Origin: an uncultured Elusimicrobiales bacterium
Lineage (GTDB): Bacteria > Elusimicrobiota > Elusimicrobia > Elusimicrobiales > Elusimicrobiaceae
Assembly (NCBI GenBank): GCA_934662565.1
Contig: CAKUKI010000003.1
Span: 62,001 to 126,000 of the forward strand
Length of the DNA stretch: 64,000 bases
Direction: 5' to 3'
Shown here piece after piece: positions 1 to 7,434 of the stretch (positions are counted from its first letter, which is position 1; every line of letters starts with the position of its first letter). The position numbers and the translations under genes were made by a program. The notes beneath the pieces are model-generated. The model had not been told where the DNA came from, searched no databases, and saw nothing but the letters and a program-made list of their open reading frames with translations.

Positions 1-102
1 TGTCTCATAAAAGAAAGGAATTATCTTACTATGCTTTTTTATCCTGATTTTATAAATAAAAATAACTGTTAGTTTTATAGAACATTGCACGGAAAGTCTA
101 GA

Positions 103-696
103 CTAAATATATTTTTTACAAATTTTCTCAACTTGTTCAATATTGCGTATTATCTGACTGGAAATTTCATCAACTTCCCTTTTAGTAGGTGTCTCCCAAA
201 TAACTTGTTCTGCTTTTCTTACTTCTACCAAGCTTACAGACCGATAGTCACGAAATAGCCATAAACTATTGACAGAAATTTGGTGCAGAATTTCATTAAT
301 CTCATTAAATTTGTCCAACAATTTCGCGTCCAATTTTATCATCGCTATATATTTCATCGCAGAGAAGGAAGAAATTAAATCTTTTGCTTTTTGAATTCTT
401 AATTTTGGTGCTAAATAATATATGGGACATTTTTTATTATCTGAACTAGCTGTCTTCAATTGTTGTTCTAACTCTGATTCTTCATAATCCAACAGCACAG
501 GACTTCTAATCCACGAAATAGTTTCCTTCATTTTATAAAACATTATCAAAATCTCTTCCGCAAGTTCAACTCTTCTCTTATATACATATTCTCTCCGCCA
601 AGAGTGCAAACCATACATCGCGATAAGTAAAAGTCCTAAATCAGACATAGAACTCATTTCTTTTAAAATTACTACAATAGTTTCCCAAATATTCAT
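103..696 (-). CDS. hypothetical protein, N-terminal membrane segment
   Basis: Unrecognised protein of 197 residues. An open frame begins at a GTG at 738, but the ATG at 696 has an AAGGA ribosome binding site (704-709) at good spacing, so I prefer it. One hydrophobic stretch follows the first 15 residues or so (LGLLLIAMYGLHSW), then a basic YKRR, then a charged, helical cytoplasmic domain without cysteines or catalytic motifs. It stands alone at the left edge of the island. An accessory or defence-associated membrane protein is possible, but nothing in the sequence shows a function. Confidence 0.55.
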   Translation of the reverse strand: MNIWETIVVILKEMSSMSDLGLLLIAMYGLHSWRREYVYKRRVELAEEILIMFYKMKETISWIRSPVLLDYEESELEQQLKTASSDNKKCPIYYLAPKLRIQKAKDLISSFSAMKYIAMIKLDAKLLDKFNEINEILHQISVNSLWLFRDYRSVSLVEVRKAEQVIWETPTKREVDEISSQIIRNIEQVEKICKKYI

Positions 697-842
697 TAAA
701 TTTTCCTTACAAATATATTCGTTTTTATATTTTATCACAAAACTACTGTATCAAAAAATTATAATACTCATTGAAGACAGTACCCCAATAATTTTCCCGT
801 CGAAGCTAAGACGGAAATTTTTAATTGTATTTTGGCGCATTT

Positions 843-873
843 ATCCCCGACTCTCGTCGGGGATTTGTTGTTT
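843..873 (+). terminator. terminator-like hairpin
   Basis: A perfect 9-bp stem (ATCCCCGAC / GTCGGGGAT, 843-851 and 856-864) with a four-base loop is followed by a T-rich tail (TTGTTGTTT). It has the form of a rightward intrinsic terminator, yet no rightward gene precedes it in the window, so it may be left over from a deleted gene. Confidence 0.4.
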
Positions 874-1030
874 AGGGGAAAAAGAAACTCGTCATATACT
901 GATTGGGTTAGGGCTAAACAGGCAAAAGAAAAGGCCTAAAAAGTATAAAAGTATCTTTTCGACCAAAACTTAACTACGGAAATTTAATTTTAAAAACTTG
1001 ATTTAAAAATTGCTAGAATACAAGAAGATT

Positions 1031-1972
1031 ATGGGACAGTTACAAAATACAAATAATATCGTTGGTTATTTAAAATATGAGGGGAACGCCGTCCAAGAGG
1101 GGATTATGGGCGCGGAGGATATCATTTCTTCTCTTAGTGGATTTCATAATGCCATTAAATTTTATTTAAAGAAGGAAGATCCCAGATATGAAAACTTGCA
1201 CTTTGATCTTCCTGTAAAAGTTCAACAGGGATGTCTAGAGTTTGTTGTTCCTCTACTGAAATGGGGAACAATAGTTTATGCTGCGGCAGCAATAGGACAA
1301 ATAGCTCAAAATGATTTTAAGGATGTTACTTCAAAAGATATTTTCTCATATTCATTAAAATGCATCAAAAATGTAATAAAAATCGCCAAACATTTAGGAA
1401 GTTTCAATAACAAAAATTTCAAAATGAGAAGTTCTTTAGGAAATGCTTTTATTACAATATATAATGATGCCGGGAAAGAACTTCTTGTCCACAAAGAGAT
1501 GCTTGATATGTATTTACAAACTCCACCCAGTTTACTAGAAAAGATGGCAAGTCCCATTGCCGCAGAAAGGGAATTAGAACTTGGATATGTTGATGAGGAC
1601 AACAACCTACAAAAAGAAACCATTTCTCTTACGGAAAAATATATATTTGCCAGTACTGAAGATGAAGAAGATATCCTACCAGAATTGATCCACGCAGAAA
1701 GTGTCGAACTCGTTGGAGAAGTAACTCGTGGAAATTCTTCTACAAATAAGCTGGGCATTAAATATAAAGAAAAAATTCTAACTTGTATTCCAGAAAAAGG
1801 TGATATTAAACAATATAAAGATTGCATATTTAGAAAATGCAAAATTTATGGCGTTGTAAACCGAGAAGATGAATTCGGTAATATTACCGAAAAGAAACCA
1901 AAAATAATCTTTTATAAACTCATTCCTATAGACGACGTCCCTCAGACTTTAGATTTATTTAGTTTGCATTAA
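1031..1972 (+). CDS. hypothetical protein (DUF7946-like N-terminal region)
   Basis: About 313 residues. The frame is open from a TTG at 1010, but the ATG at 1031 gives a more natural N-terminus (MGQLQNTNNIVGYLKYEG). Residues about 10-100 have the pattern of accessory proteins beginning with a YEG...H...DLA-like domain followed by a hydrophobic helix (VYAAAAIGQIAQ). The C-terminal half is rich in beta strand and includes an acidic run (STEDEEDILPE). The family resemblance is by eye only. It is the only rightward gene in this part of the island. Function unknown. Confidence 0.6.
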   Translation: MGQLQNTNNIVGYLKYEGNAVQEGIMGAEDIISSLSGFHNAIKFYLKKEDPRYENLHFDLPVKVQQGCLEFVVPLLKWGTIVYAAAAIGQIAQNDFKDVTSKDIFSYSLKCIKNVIKIAKHLGSFNNKNFKMRSSLGNAFITIYNDAGKELLVHKEMLDMYLQTPPSLLEKMASPIAAERELELGYVDEDNNLQKETISLTEKYIFASTEDEEDILPELIHAESVELVGEVTRGNSSTNKLGIKYKEKILTCIPEKGDIKQYKDCIFRKCKIYGVVNREDEFGNITEKKPKIIFYKLIPIDDVPQTLDLFSLH

Positions 1973-2038
1973 AAATTTGATTCACTTGAACTTGCCCTCG
2001 ATCAAGGGCTTGGTTACAAACATTAACACTCCTACCTA

Positions 2039-2078
2039 TTTTCGGGCCACCAATTCCGACCGTTTCCGAGGGCCGAAA
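2039..2078. repeat. duplicated recombinase fragment
   Basis: About 40 bp nearly identical (three or four mismatches) to 3736-3774, which codes for the HSGPWKRSELAA stretch in the C-terminal part of the large serine recombinase. Here it lies in non-coding DNA between two unrelated genes. It looks like the last trace of a second recombinase copy or a partial duplication of the element's end. Confidence 0.55.
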
Positions 2079-2211
2079 TTATGTTGGCTTAAAAGCTAGA
2101 TAAAGTCCAGCTCATCTTCATTAGTACAAATAACTATATCCTGACAATATTGGAGAATAGTCATTGTCTCATATTATAGTAAGATTTAAAATACTAGCAA
2201 TAATTACCATA

Positions 2212-3345
2212 CTACAAAAGAGATCTCCTCTTATTCACCCTAGATTTTATTATTTTTACATTTTGTACATCGTTCGCACTTAAAAGAGTTTGAATTTCTT
2301 GAATAAAGCCTTCCCGTGAAGTTGGAGAAACAATAATTTCTTCAAAAAATTCCCGCAAATCCAATGGGGCTTCGAAAGCTTGTTTATCGGGAACTGCATC
2401 ATAATCAAAATCTTTGATTCCCAACAGAGTCATTACCCCGTCTCTATACCACTGTGTCGTATTTGACATCATATTATCAGTCATTACGCGGATCTCGTGA
2501 TCATCTTCATAGCATAAATCTTTTAAACCGAGCATATACCTACCTGTGGCCCATAACCCTTGCGCGACTTCAGCAACAGAATTTAGTTTAACCGTATCTA
2601 AATCTACATATTTAATTCTACGAATACTAAACATTCCAGTACAATATTGAAGCGCAATTTTTAATTTTCCAATAGTTGTTTTGATAGCAACACTTCTCTC
2701 TCTTTTCTTGCTATCAGGTATGTAAGCACGCCACATATTATCTTGGTCAACATTCCGTTCAGTCCAACACGATATAAAAAATCGTTTGATATTATGTTTG
2801 TAAATTTGGCGCCATCTGGCTTTCATTTTTGGCAAATCAATACTTTTTTCCCAAGATAAAGGAAACCCTTCTATGAACCCTCCACTTTCTTTTAAGCGTG
2901 GAATATAGGCTTCATATGTGTGTTCACAAATGGAATCATAATATTTCCCCACTTCTGGGATTAAATAACCTTCACTTGTGTCTTGCAAGAAATAAATAGG
3001 AGCTGGCATATATAGAACTGCTTTTTGTACTAAATATTGAAATTTATCATAATCCATATATCGCAAAATCACAGTATCATCTTCAAGGTCTTTCTCCATG
3101 ACAAAAGACAATTGATCAGGTAATACTGTTACGGGAATAGTAATATTATTAGCTTCATTAATTTTCTTTTCCCGCATTAATTGTGCTTTTGTCACACGAG
3201 CTTCCTCTTCATAATGCTTATAATTGTACATTTCAATGAGATCCTTTTCTACATTAGGTATTATTTCTTTGCCTATTATAACAAACAATGTTGCAATTAG
3301 GAGAATTTCTCTACAAAGTTTTAATTCAAAATTTCCAAATGACAT
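2212..3345 (-). CDS. DUF2971 family protein
   Basis: About 377 residues. The frame opens at a TTG (3381), but an AAGGAGG lies 11 bases before the ATG at 3345. The first 25 residues include a hydrophobic helix (ILLIATLFVIIG). From about residue 85 it shows the DUF2971 pattern: an LRYMDYDKFQYLVQKAVLYM block, then FISCWTERNVDQDNMWRAY (the usual SCW...S.MW element), then a run of beta strand and a conserved IIVSPTS near the end. DUF2971 proteins are scattered in accessory regions and have no settled activity. It probably travels with the neighbouring recombinases. What the membrane helix adds is unclear. Confidence 0.7.
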   Translation of the reverse strand: MSFGNFELKLCREILLIATLFVIIGKEIIPNVEKDLIEMYNYKHYEEEARVTKAQLMREKKINEANNITIPVTVLPDQLSFVMEKDLEDDTVILRYMDYDKFQYLVQKAVLYMPAPIYFLQDTSEGYLIPEVGKYYDSICEHTYEAYIPRLKESGGFIEGFPLSWEKSIDLPKMKARWRQIYKHNIKRFFISCWTERNVDQDNMWRAYIPDSKKRERSVAIKTTIGKLKIALQYCTGMFSIRRIKYVDLDTVKLNSVAEVAQGLWATGRYMLGLKDLCYEDDHEIRVMTDNMMSNTTQWYRDGVMTLLGIKDFDYDAVPDKQAFEAPLDLREFFEEIIVSPTSREGFIQEIQTLLSANDVQNVKIIKSRVNKRRSLL

Positions 3346-3483
3346 TAAAGGAAAATCCTCCTTATGTAATAGATAAAGCAATAAGTCGTACCTCTTAACT
3401 TTTGGCGGGATTTTTTAATGCCTAATTTAGGGCTTTCCCCTCTTTCGTCGTCGGTAAAAAAGGCCAAATTCCCCTGCGATATC

Positions 3484-3556
3484 AAATAGATAGATTTTCC
3501 TTATCCCGTCTTTTCGCCCTTTCAACTACTTTTTTGCTATCTTTCTATCTATTTTG
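3484..3556. repeat. short inverted repeat upstream of the DUF2971 gene
   Basis: AAATAGATAG (3484-3493) and CTATCTATTT (3547-3556) are perfect inverted 10-mers separated by about 53 bases, in the spacer between the recombinase and the DUF2971 gene. This could be a paired operator or part of a recombinase attachment region. No direct evidence separates these. Confidence 0.3.
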
Positions 3557-3576
3557 CAAAATTTAACACTAAAAAC

Positions 3577-5016
3577 TTAATTTTCCTTTAAGAGTTGGCT
3601 AACCCGGGCTGCCGTAAGCCCCAAAGCCCGCGCGCACGCGGCTTGGCTAAGGCCGTTTAGGCGCATATATTCGCGGATTTGTAGCGCCAAGGTCTGCTTG
3701 TACAAGGCTTTATCCACCTTGGGTTGTTTGGCCTCTTTTCGGGCCGCCAATTCGGACCGTTTCCAAGGGCCGGAGTGTGGCTTCACATTGGCACAGAACG
3801 AAAATTCGGTTCCACTGCGCAATACAACCTTAATTTTGCTTTCTTGGTATTCGTACCCAATACGGCAGATAATAGATTTAAGGGTTTCTTCTTGCTCGTA
3901 TTCGGATAATTGCTCAAATAGGGCCCGACTGAGAACCCCATTTTTATCCAATTCTGCAATAAGCGCCAAATGGAACTCTCGTTGTCGTACCGTCCGTGTG
4001 GGACAGGACTTATAACCCTCTTCTCGGCACTTCCGACAAATGTAATAAAAATGTTTCGTATTTTTCTTTTTCCCATAAATAGGAACCATTGGACTGCCAC
4101 AGACTTCGCAAAACAATAAACCACGCAAAATGCCAGGCGTTGCTTTCCTTACCGTTTCATACATTTTTCGTCCATTATTTAACAGTTCTTGCACCGCCTC
4201 AAAGGTTTCTATGGACACAATTCCATCGTGTTCACCATCATAAATTTTCTTTTTGTAAAGAACCTTCCCAATATACAGAGGATTATGAATAATATGATAA
4301 AGTTGCGCACGCGAAATAGGGCGTGCCGGTAAAACCCGCCCATTTTTGCATTTCCGCTCCCGAAGAACAATTCCCCGCTTTTCTAGTTGCGCAAGTACCG
4401 GGACAACACTTTTTTCTTCCAGTACGCTATTAAAAATGAATCGTACTTCTTCGGCGGTTTCTGGGTGTGGTACCAACTTATGGGCTTTTTCATCTAACTG
4501 GTATCCAAAGGGGATTCCTCCACCTAAAAACTTTCCTTTCATACGGGAGGCCGCCATTTTATCCCGCGTGCGTTCGCTAATAATTTCGCGCTCAAATTGA
4601 GCAAACGATAACAAGATATTAAGCGTTAGCCGTCCCATAGAGGTTTTGGTATTAAAATTCTGCGTGACAGATACAAACGACACCTCACGCTTATCAAAAA
4701 ATTCTAGTAACTGGGAGAAATCGAGCAAAGAGCGTGATAATCTATCCACCTTGTACACGACCACGCAATTTACCTTACCCAGTTTGATGTCCTCTATCAA
4801 GCGCTGCAAACCGGGGCGATCGGTATTCGCCCCGGTATAGCCACCGTCATCATAAGAGGTTTCTAGCGCCTGCCAGCCTTCCCCACGCTGGCTTTTAATA
4901 AATGCCATACAAGCCTCACGCTGGGCATCCAGCGAGTTGAAATCCTGTTCCAATCCCTCACTGGTAGATTTGCGGGTATAAACCGCACAGTTCATCGGTT
5001 TTATAATGTCACTCAT
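3577..5016 (-). CDS. large serine recombinase
   Basis: About 479 residues from the ATG at 5016, chosen because it forms an ATGA overlap with the DUF2924 gene stop; upstream in-frame codons are not needed. Resolvase catalytic domain first: YTRKS with nucleophile Ser17, then SLDAQ, VVVYKVDRLSRS and ERTRDKM. A recombinase domain follows (GGGIPFGYQLDE...), then a four-cysteine zinc ribbon (CEVC ... CRKC), a coiled region, and a C-terminal helix-turn-helix (LSQAACARALGLTAARVSQLL). Family role: site-specific integration and excision of phages and islands. It is the likely mobility gene of the island. All expected catalytic residues are present. Confidence 0.93.
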   Translation of the reverse strand: MSDIIKPMNCAVYTRKSTSEGLEQDFNSLDAQREACMAFIKSQRGEGWQALETSYDDGGYTGANTDRPGLQRLIEDIKLGKVNCVVVYKVDRLSRSLLDFSQLLEFFDKREVSFVSVTQNFNTKTSMGRLTLNILLSFAQFEREIISERTRDKMAASRMKGKFLGGGIPFGYQLDEKAHKLVPHPETAEEVRFIFNSVLEEKSVVPVLAQLEKRGIVLRERKCKNGRVLPARPISRAQLYHIIHNPLYIGKVLYKKKIYDGEHDGIVSIETFEAVQELLNNGRKMYETVRKATPGILRGLLFCEVCGSPMVPIYGKKKNTKHFYYICRKCREEGYKSCPTRTVRQREFHLALIAELDKNGVLSRALFEQLSEYEQEETLKSIICRIGYEYQESKIKVVLRSGTEFSFCANVKPHSGPWKRSELAARKEAKQPKVDKALYKQTLALQIREYMRLNGLSQAACARALGLTAARVSQLLKEN

Positions 5017-5456
5017 AAGCCAAAGAAATAATACCCGCTTAAATGTTGCCCCGTGATGGCACACGCCACGGCGGAAAGGGTTTTGAAATATTTATTATTG
5101 TATTCAAAACCGTGTTCCAACACTTTGACCACAACAAGATGCCCTTTGTACTTTTTCTCCAATATAGAGCCAGGCAGCGGGATACGGATATCCCGCAGTT
5201 TTTGATTCTTATTGTTGTATTTTTCGGTCTGCTGCTTATTTTTAGAAATTAATTGGGCCAGTGGATTAATCTGTGTGGCCACTTCCCGCAGTTTGGCTAA
5301 TTCTGTGGGGCCAGATATGGGTTTGGAGGATTGTAGGTTATTCCCAGTCGATTTAGCAGTAATCGCTACTTGCGCCTTTTTGTCTCCGTTCCCCACCTGT
5401 TGAGACTTGTCGCTTAATTTATTTCCAGCATTTAATGTCGCAGTTTTTTTCTTCAT
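5013..5456 (-). CDS. DUF2924 domain protein
   Basis: 147 residues. The N-terminal 60 are low-complexity and polar. The C-terminal 75 carry the DUF2924 signature: IPLPGSILEKKYKGHLVVV, then VLEHGFEYNNKYFKTLSAVA and ITGQHLSGYYFFGL. DUF2924 genes are recurrent partners of large serine recombinases in phage-like elements, and here the stop codon overlaps the recombinase start (ATGA), so the two are translationally coupled. GGGAG precedes the start. A role as a DNA-binding or directionality partner of the recombinase is plausible but is inference from position. Confidence 0.85.
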   Translation of the reverse strand: MKKKTATLNAGNKLSDKSQQVGNGDKKAQVAITAKSTGNNLQSSKPISGPTELAKLREVATQINPLAQLISKNKQQTEKYNNKNQKLRDIRIPLPGSILEKKYKGHLVVVKVLEHGFEYNNKYFKTLSAVACAITGQHLSGYYFFGL

Positions 5457-5461
5457 AAAAA

Positions 5462-5525
5462 CTCCCGATAGTTAAGTTTAATGGGCTATCTTTTGCCCAT
5501 CTCTATTACCGCTTACTATCGGGAG
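5462..5525. repeat. nested inverted repeats at the end of the invertase gene
   Basis: CTCCCGATAG (5462-5471) and CTATCGGGAG (5516-5525) are perfect inverted 10-mers, enclosing a second inverted pair ATGGGC / GCCCAT (5481-5500). They span the invertase stop codon and the ribosome binding site of the DUF2924 gene, so on the transcript the outer stem could mask the DUF2924 start. Confidence 0.45.
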
Positions 5526-6125
5526 CGAAGTCAAATTATGTTTATGCATAAAATCTGCCAATGTTAATCGGTGAACTCCTAACATCCTGGCAATTTTATT
5601 TTTTGATATTTTAAGTTGTAAATACTTTTCTATTTCTGCTTCTTTACCTTTGAGTTTTGTTCGCTGAGAAGTTGCCCCAATAGGGCGACCTAATTTTTTT
5701 CCTTCTGCTTTGACTCGGGCTAGCGCTTCTCTCGTGCGCTGTGAAATCAGATTTCTTTCTATTTCAGCAGAAAGGCCGAAAGCAAACGCAAGAACTTTTG
5801 CATTGATATTATCCCCCAATTCATAATGTTCCTTTGTTGTGATGATCTTAACTTGGTTAGTCATACAATGGTTTAAAATGCCCATAATTTGCATCAAATT
5901 TCGTCCTAGCCGAGATAATTCTGTTGTAATGATGACATCCCCCGGCTGTAATTTCTCAAGCAATTTACCGAATTTTCGCTTTTTTAACTCTTTTGTCGAG
6001 CTAATGGTTTCTTCAATCCATAAATCTATCTTGATTTTATGCTCTCTTGCGAATTTCCCAATCTCAAATTCCTGATTTTTGACAGTTTGTTTATCTGAAC
6101 TTACACGAATATAACCGTATATCAT
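5478..6125 (-). CDS. mpi: Mpi-family serine DNA invertase
   Basis: 215 residues, the normal length for a small serine invertase. The catalytic domain starts at once (YGYIRVSSDKQ, nucleophile Ser9 in RVSS). It has GDVIITTELSRLGRN, FGLSAEIERNLISQRTREAL and KGKKLGRP-type linker features, then a C-terminal helix-turn-helix (ISKNKIARMLGVHRLTLADF). This is the architecture of master DNA invertases such as Mpi of Bacteroides, which flip short segments between inverted sites. AGGAG lies before the ATG. The gene starts 37 bases outside the 57-bp inverted repeat bounding the 2.2-kb segment at 6162-8361, so that segment is the obvious substrate. Confidence 0.9.
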   Translation of the reverse strand: MIYGYIRVSSDKQTVKNQEFEIGKFAREHKIKIDLWIEETISSTKELKKRKFGKLLEKLQPGDVIITTELSRLGRNLMQIMGILNHCMTNQVKIITTKEHYELGDNINAKVLAFAFGLSAEIERNLISQRTREALARVKAEGKKLGRPIGATSQRTKLKGKEAEIEKYLQLKISKNKIARMLGVHRLTLADFMHKHNLTSLPIVSGNRDGQKIAH

Positions 6126-6156
6126 TGTTTTCTCCTAAAAAATAAGATGTATCTAA

Positions 6157-6162
6157 ATTATA
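6157..6162 (-). promoter_or_regulatory. candidate -10 of the invertase gene
   Basis: TATAAT on the minus strand, 32 bases before the invertase ATG, abuts the outer edge of the left inverted repeat, so any -35 contact falls inside the recombination site. No good -35 match is seen. The invertase could occupy its own promoter, and the promoter would read the same in both orientations of the segment. Confidence 0.4.
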
Positions 6163-6218
6163 GGAACCTATACGCGTCCCACCCTAGCACATGTATTGCA
6201 TGGGAATAATAAGCAAAT
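6162..6218 (+). repeat. left inverted repeat (57 bp) of the invertible segment
   Basis: 57 bp matching the reverse complement of 8305-8361 with one mismatch, at 6189, which is a synonymous third position (GCA versus GCC, alanine). It encodes GTYTRPTLAHVLHGNNKQ in the reading frame of the silent cassette. It contains the palindrome ACGCGT (6172-6177). Matching ends abruptly at both sides. Confidence 0.92.
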
Positions 6219-7056
6219 TACTATTCCAACTGAACAATGGCTCCAAAATACCTTTGACAGTAACTCTTGGGTTATCTTATCTGCTATTGAACAGAGTATT
6301 AAAGCAAAAATTGAAAAATATGGCACACCTCTCAAGGACTGGGACGTTCAAATTAATTACGGTATTAAAACAGGCTGCAACGAAGCCTTTATAATTACTA
6401 CTGCAAAGCGTGAAGAGATTTTAGCCAATTGTAAAACAAAAGATGAGCGCAAAAGAACTGACGAAATTATACGGCCTATTTTGCGCGGGAGAGATATTAA
6501 ACGGTACAAATACGATTGGAAAGGTCTATGGTTGATAGGGTTATTTCCGTCGCGCCATTATGATATAGATACCCTTCCTGCTATAAAAAAATATCTTCTA
6601 GATTTCGGGTTTGATAGATTAAAACAGACTGGCGAACCTGGCGCCAGAAAGAAAACATCCAACAAGTGGTTCGAAACGCAGGATACCATCGCATATTTGG
6701 AGGATTTTAAGCAACCGAAACTATTATATCGAGAAATTTCCACTTCTATGGACGCCGTGTATGTTAACTCGGATATGTTTATCAACAATAAAGCATACTT
6801 AATTACAGGAAAAAAGACTAAATATTTATCTATATTTTTCAATTCACAGTTTTTTACTAAAATTTTTCTTTCAGCGGCAAATACAACTGGTGGAAAAGGC
6901 CCAGACTTCTTATTGCCTCTAAGAATTTTTAATCCACCAGAAAATATTGAAAAACAATTGATTGTTTTGGCAGAAAAAGCTGAATATGAAAAAGCGGAAT
7001 TACTAATTTGCCAATGTTATCAATTGAGTGAAAAAGAAATTAATTATATTCTGTAA
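6163..7056 (+). pseudogene. silent alternative C-terminal (target recognition) cassette 1
   Basis: An open frame of 297 codons from inside the left repeat (GTYTRPTLAHVLHG...) to the stop at 7056, without its own promoter or upstream domain. An apparent start at 6196 is internal to the repeat. It aligns with residues 760-1070 of the expressed methyltransferase: near-identical up to YDWKGLWLI, then largely different, with a common AYLEDF.(Q)KPK element and a divergent tail ending CYQLSEKEINYIL. It is intact, not decayed, so it is best read as a stored specificity cassette that becomes expressed after inversion. Confidence 0.85.
6369..6524 (+). repeat. inner inverted repeat, left copy (156 bp)
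   Basis: Perfectly identical over 156 bp to the reverse complement of 7999-8154. It codes for the conserved spine from TGCNEAFIITTA to YKYDWKG of both cassettes. Perfect identity also at synonymous positions, between flanks that differ, indicates recent exchange or a second crossover zone. Confidence 0.92.
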
Positions 7057-7059
7057 AGG

Positions 7060-7434
7060 GAGGATTTTTCTAAACCGAAAATTATATGGAAGAGAGTTGG
7101 TTCTATCATCAGATTTTGCTACACGGAAAAGTCATTTTTTGCTTTAGATAGTACATGTTTCGCAATGGGGAAATATGTTAAATTTTTAACTTTCGTGTTA
7201 AATTCTCCGCTAGGACATTTCCTGTTGAAGGATTCTCCTAAAACCGGGACTGGAGACCTTCTAATTAGTGTTCAGGCCATTGCACCTCTTCGAATTCCAT
7301 TGCCAAAGGATTTCAATGTTTTAGAACAAGATTCGATTAACGAAGAGAGTGAATTCTTTTGGATGAACTATACATACAAAAAATACCATTTGACCGTAGA
7401 AGAAAGAAACTATATTAACAAACTCTATAAGTGA
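7060..7434 (+). pseudogene. partial silent C-terminal cassette 2
   Basis: Begins three bases after the stop of cassette 1 and stays open for 124 codons to the TGA at 7432. The first 23 or so bases (GAGGATTTTTCTAAACCGAA...) match the expressed gene at its EDFSKPK codons (around 7770-7792), then the sequence diverges: EDFSKPKIIWKRVGSIIRF... to ...YKKYHLTVEERNYINKLYK. No start codon context or ribosome site. It is the distal half of a third recognition domain, usable only by recombination at the short EDFSKPK homology. Its tail overlaps the tail of the expressed gene by ten bases on opposite strands. Confidence 0.75.

Noticed and set aside
3698..4840. Several plus-strand open frames across the serine recombinase
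   Set aside because: All are shadows of the recombinase, which shows full catalytic, zinc-ribbon and HTH motifs.
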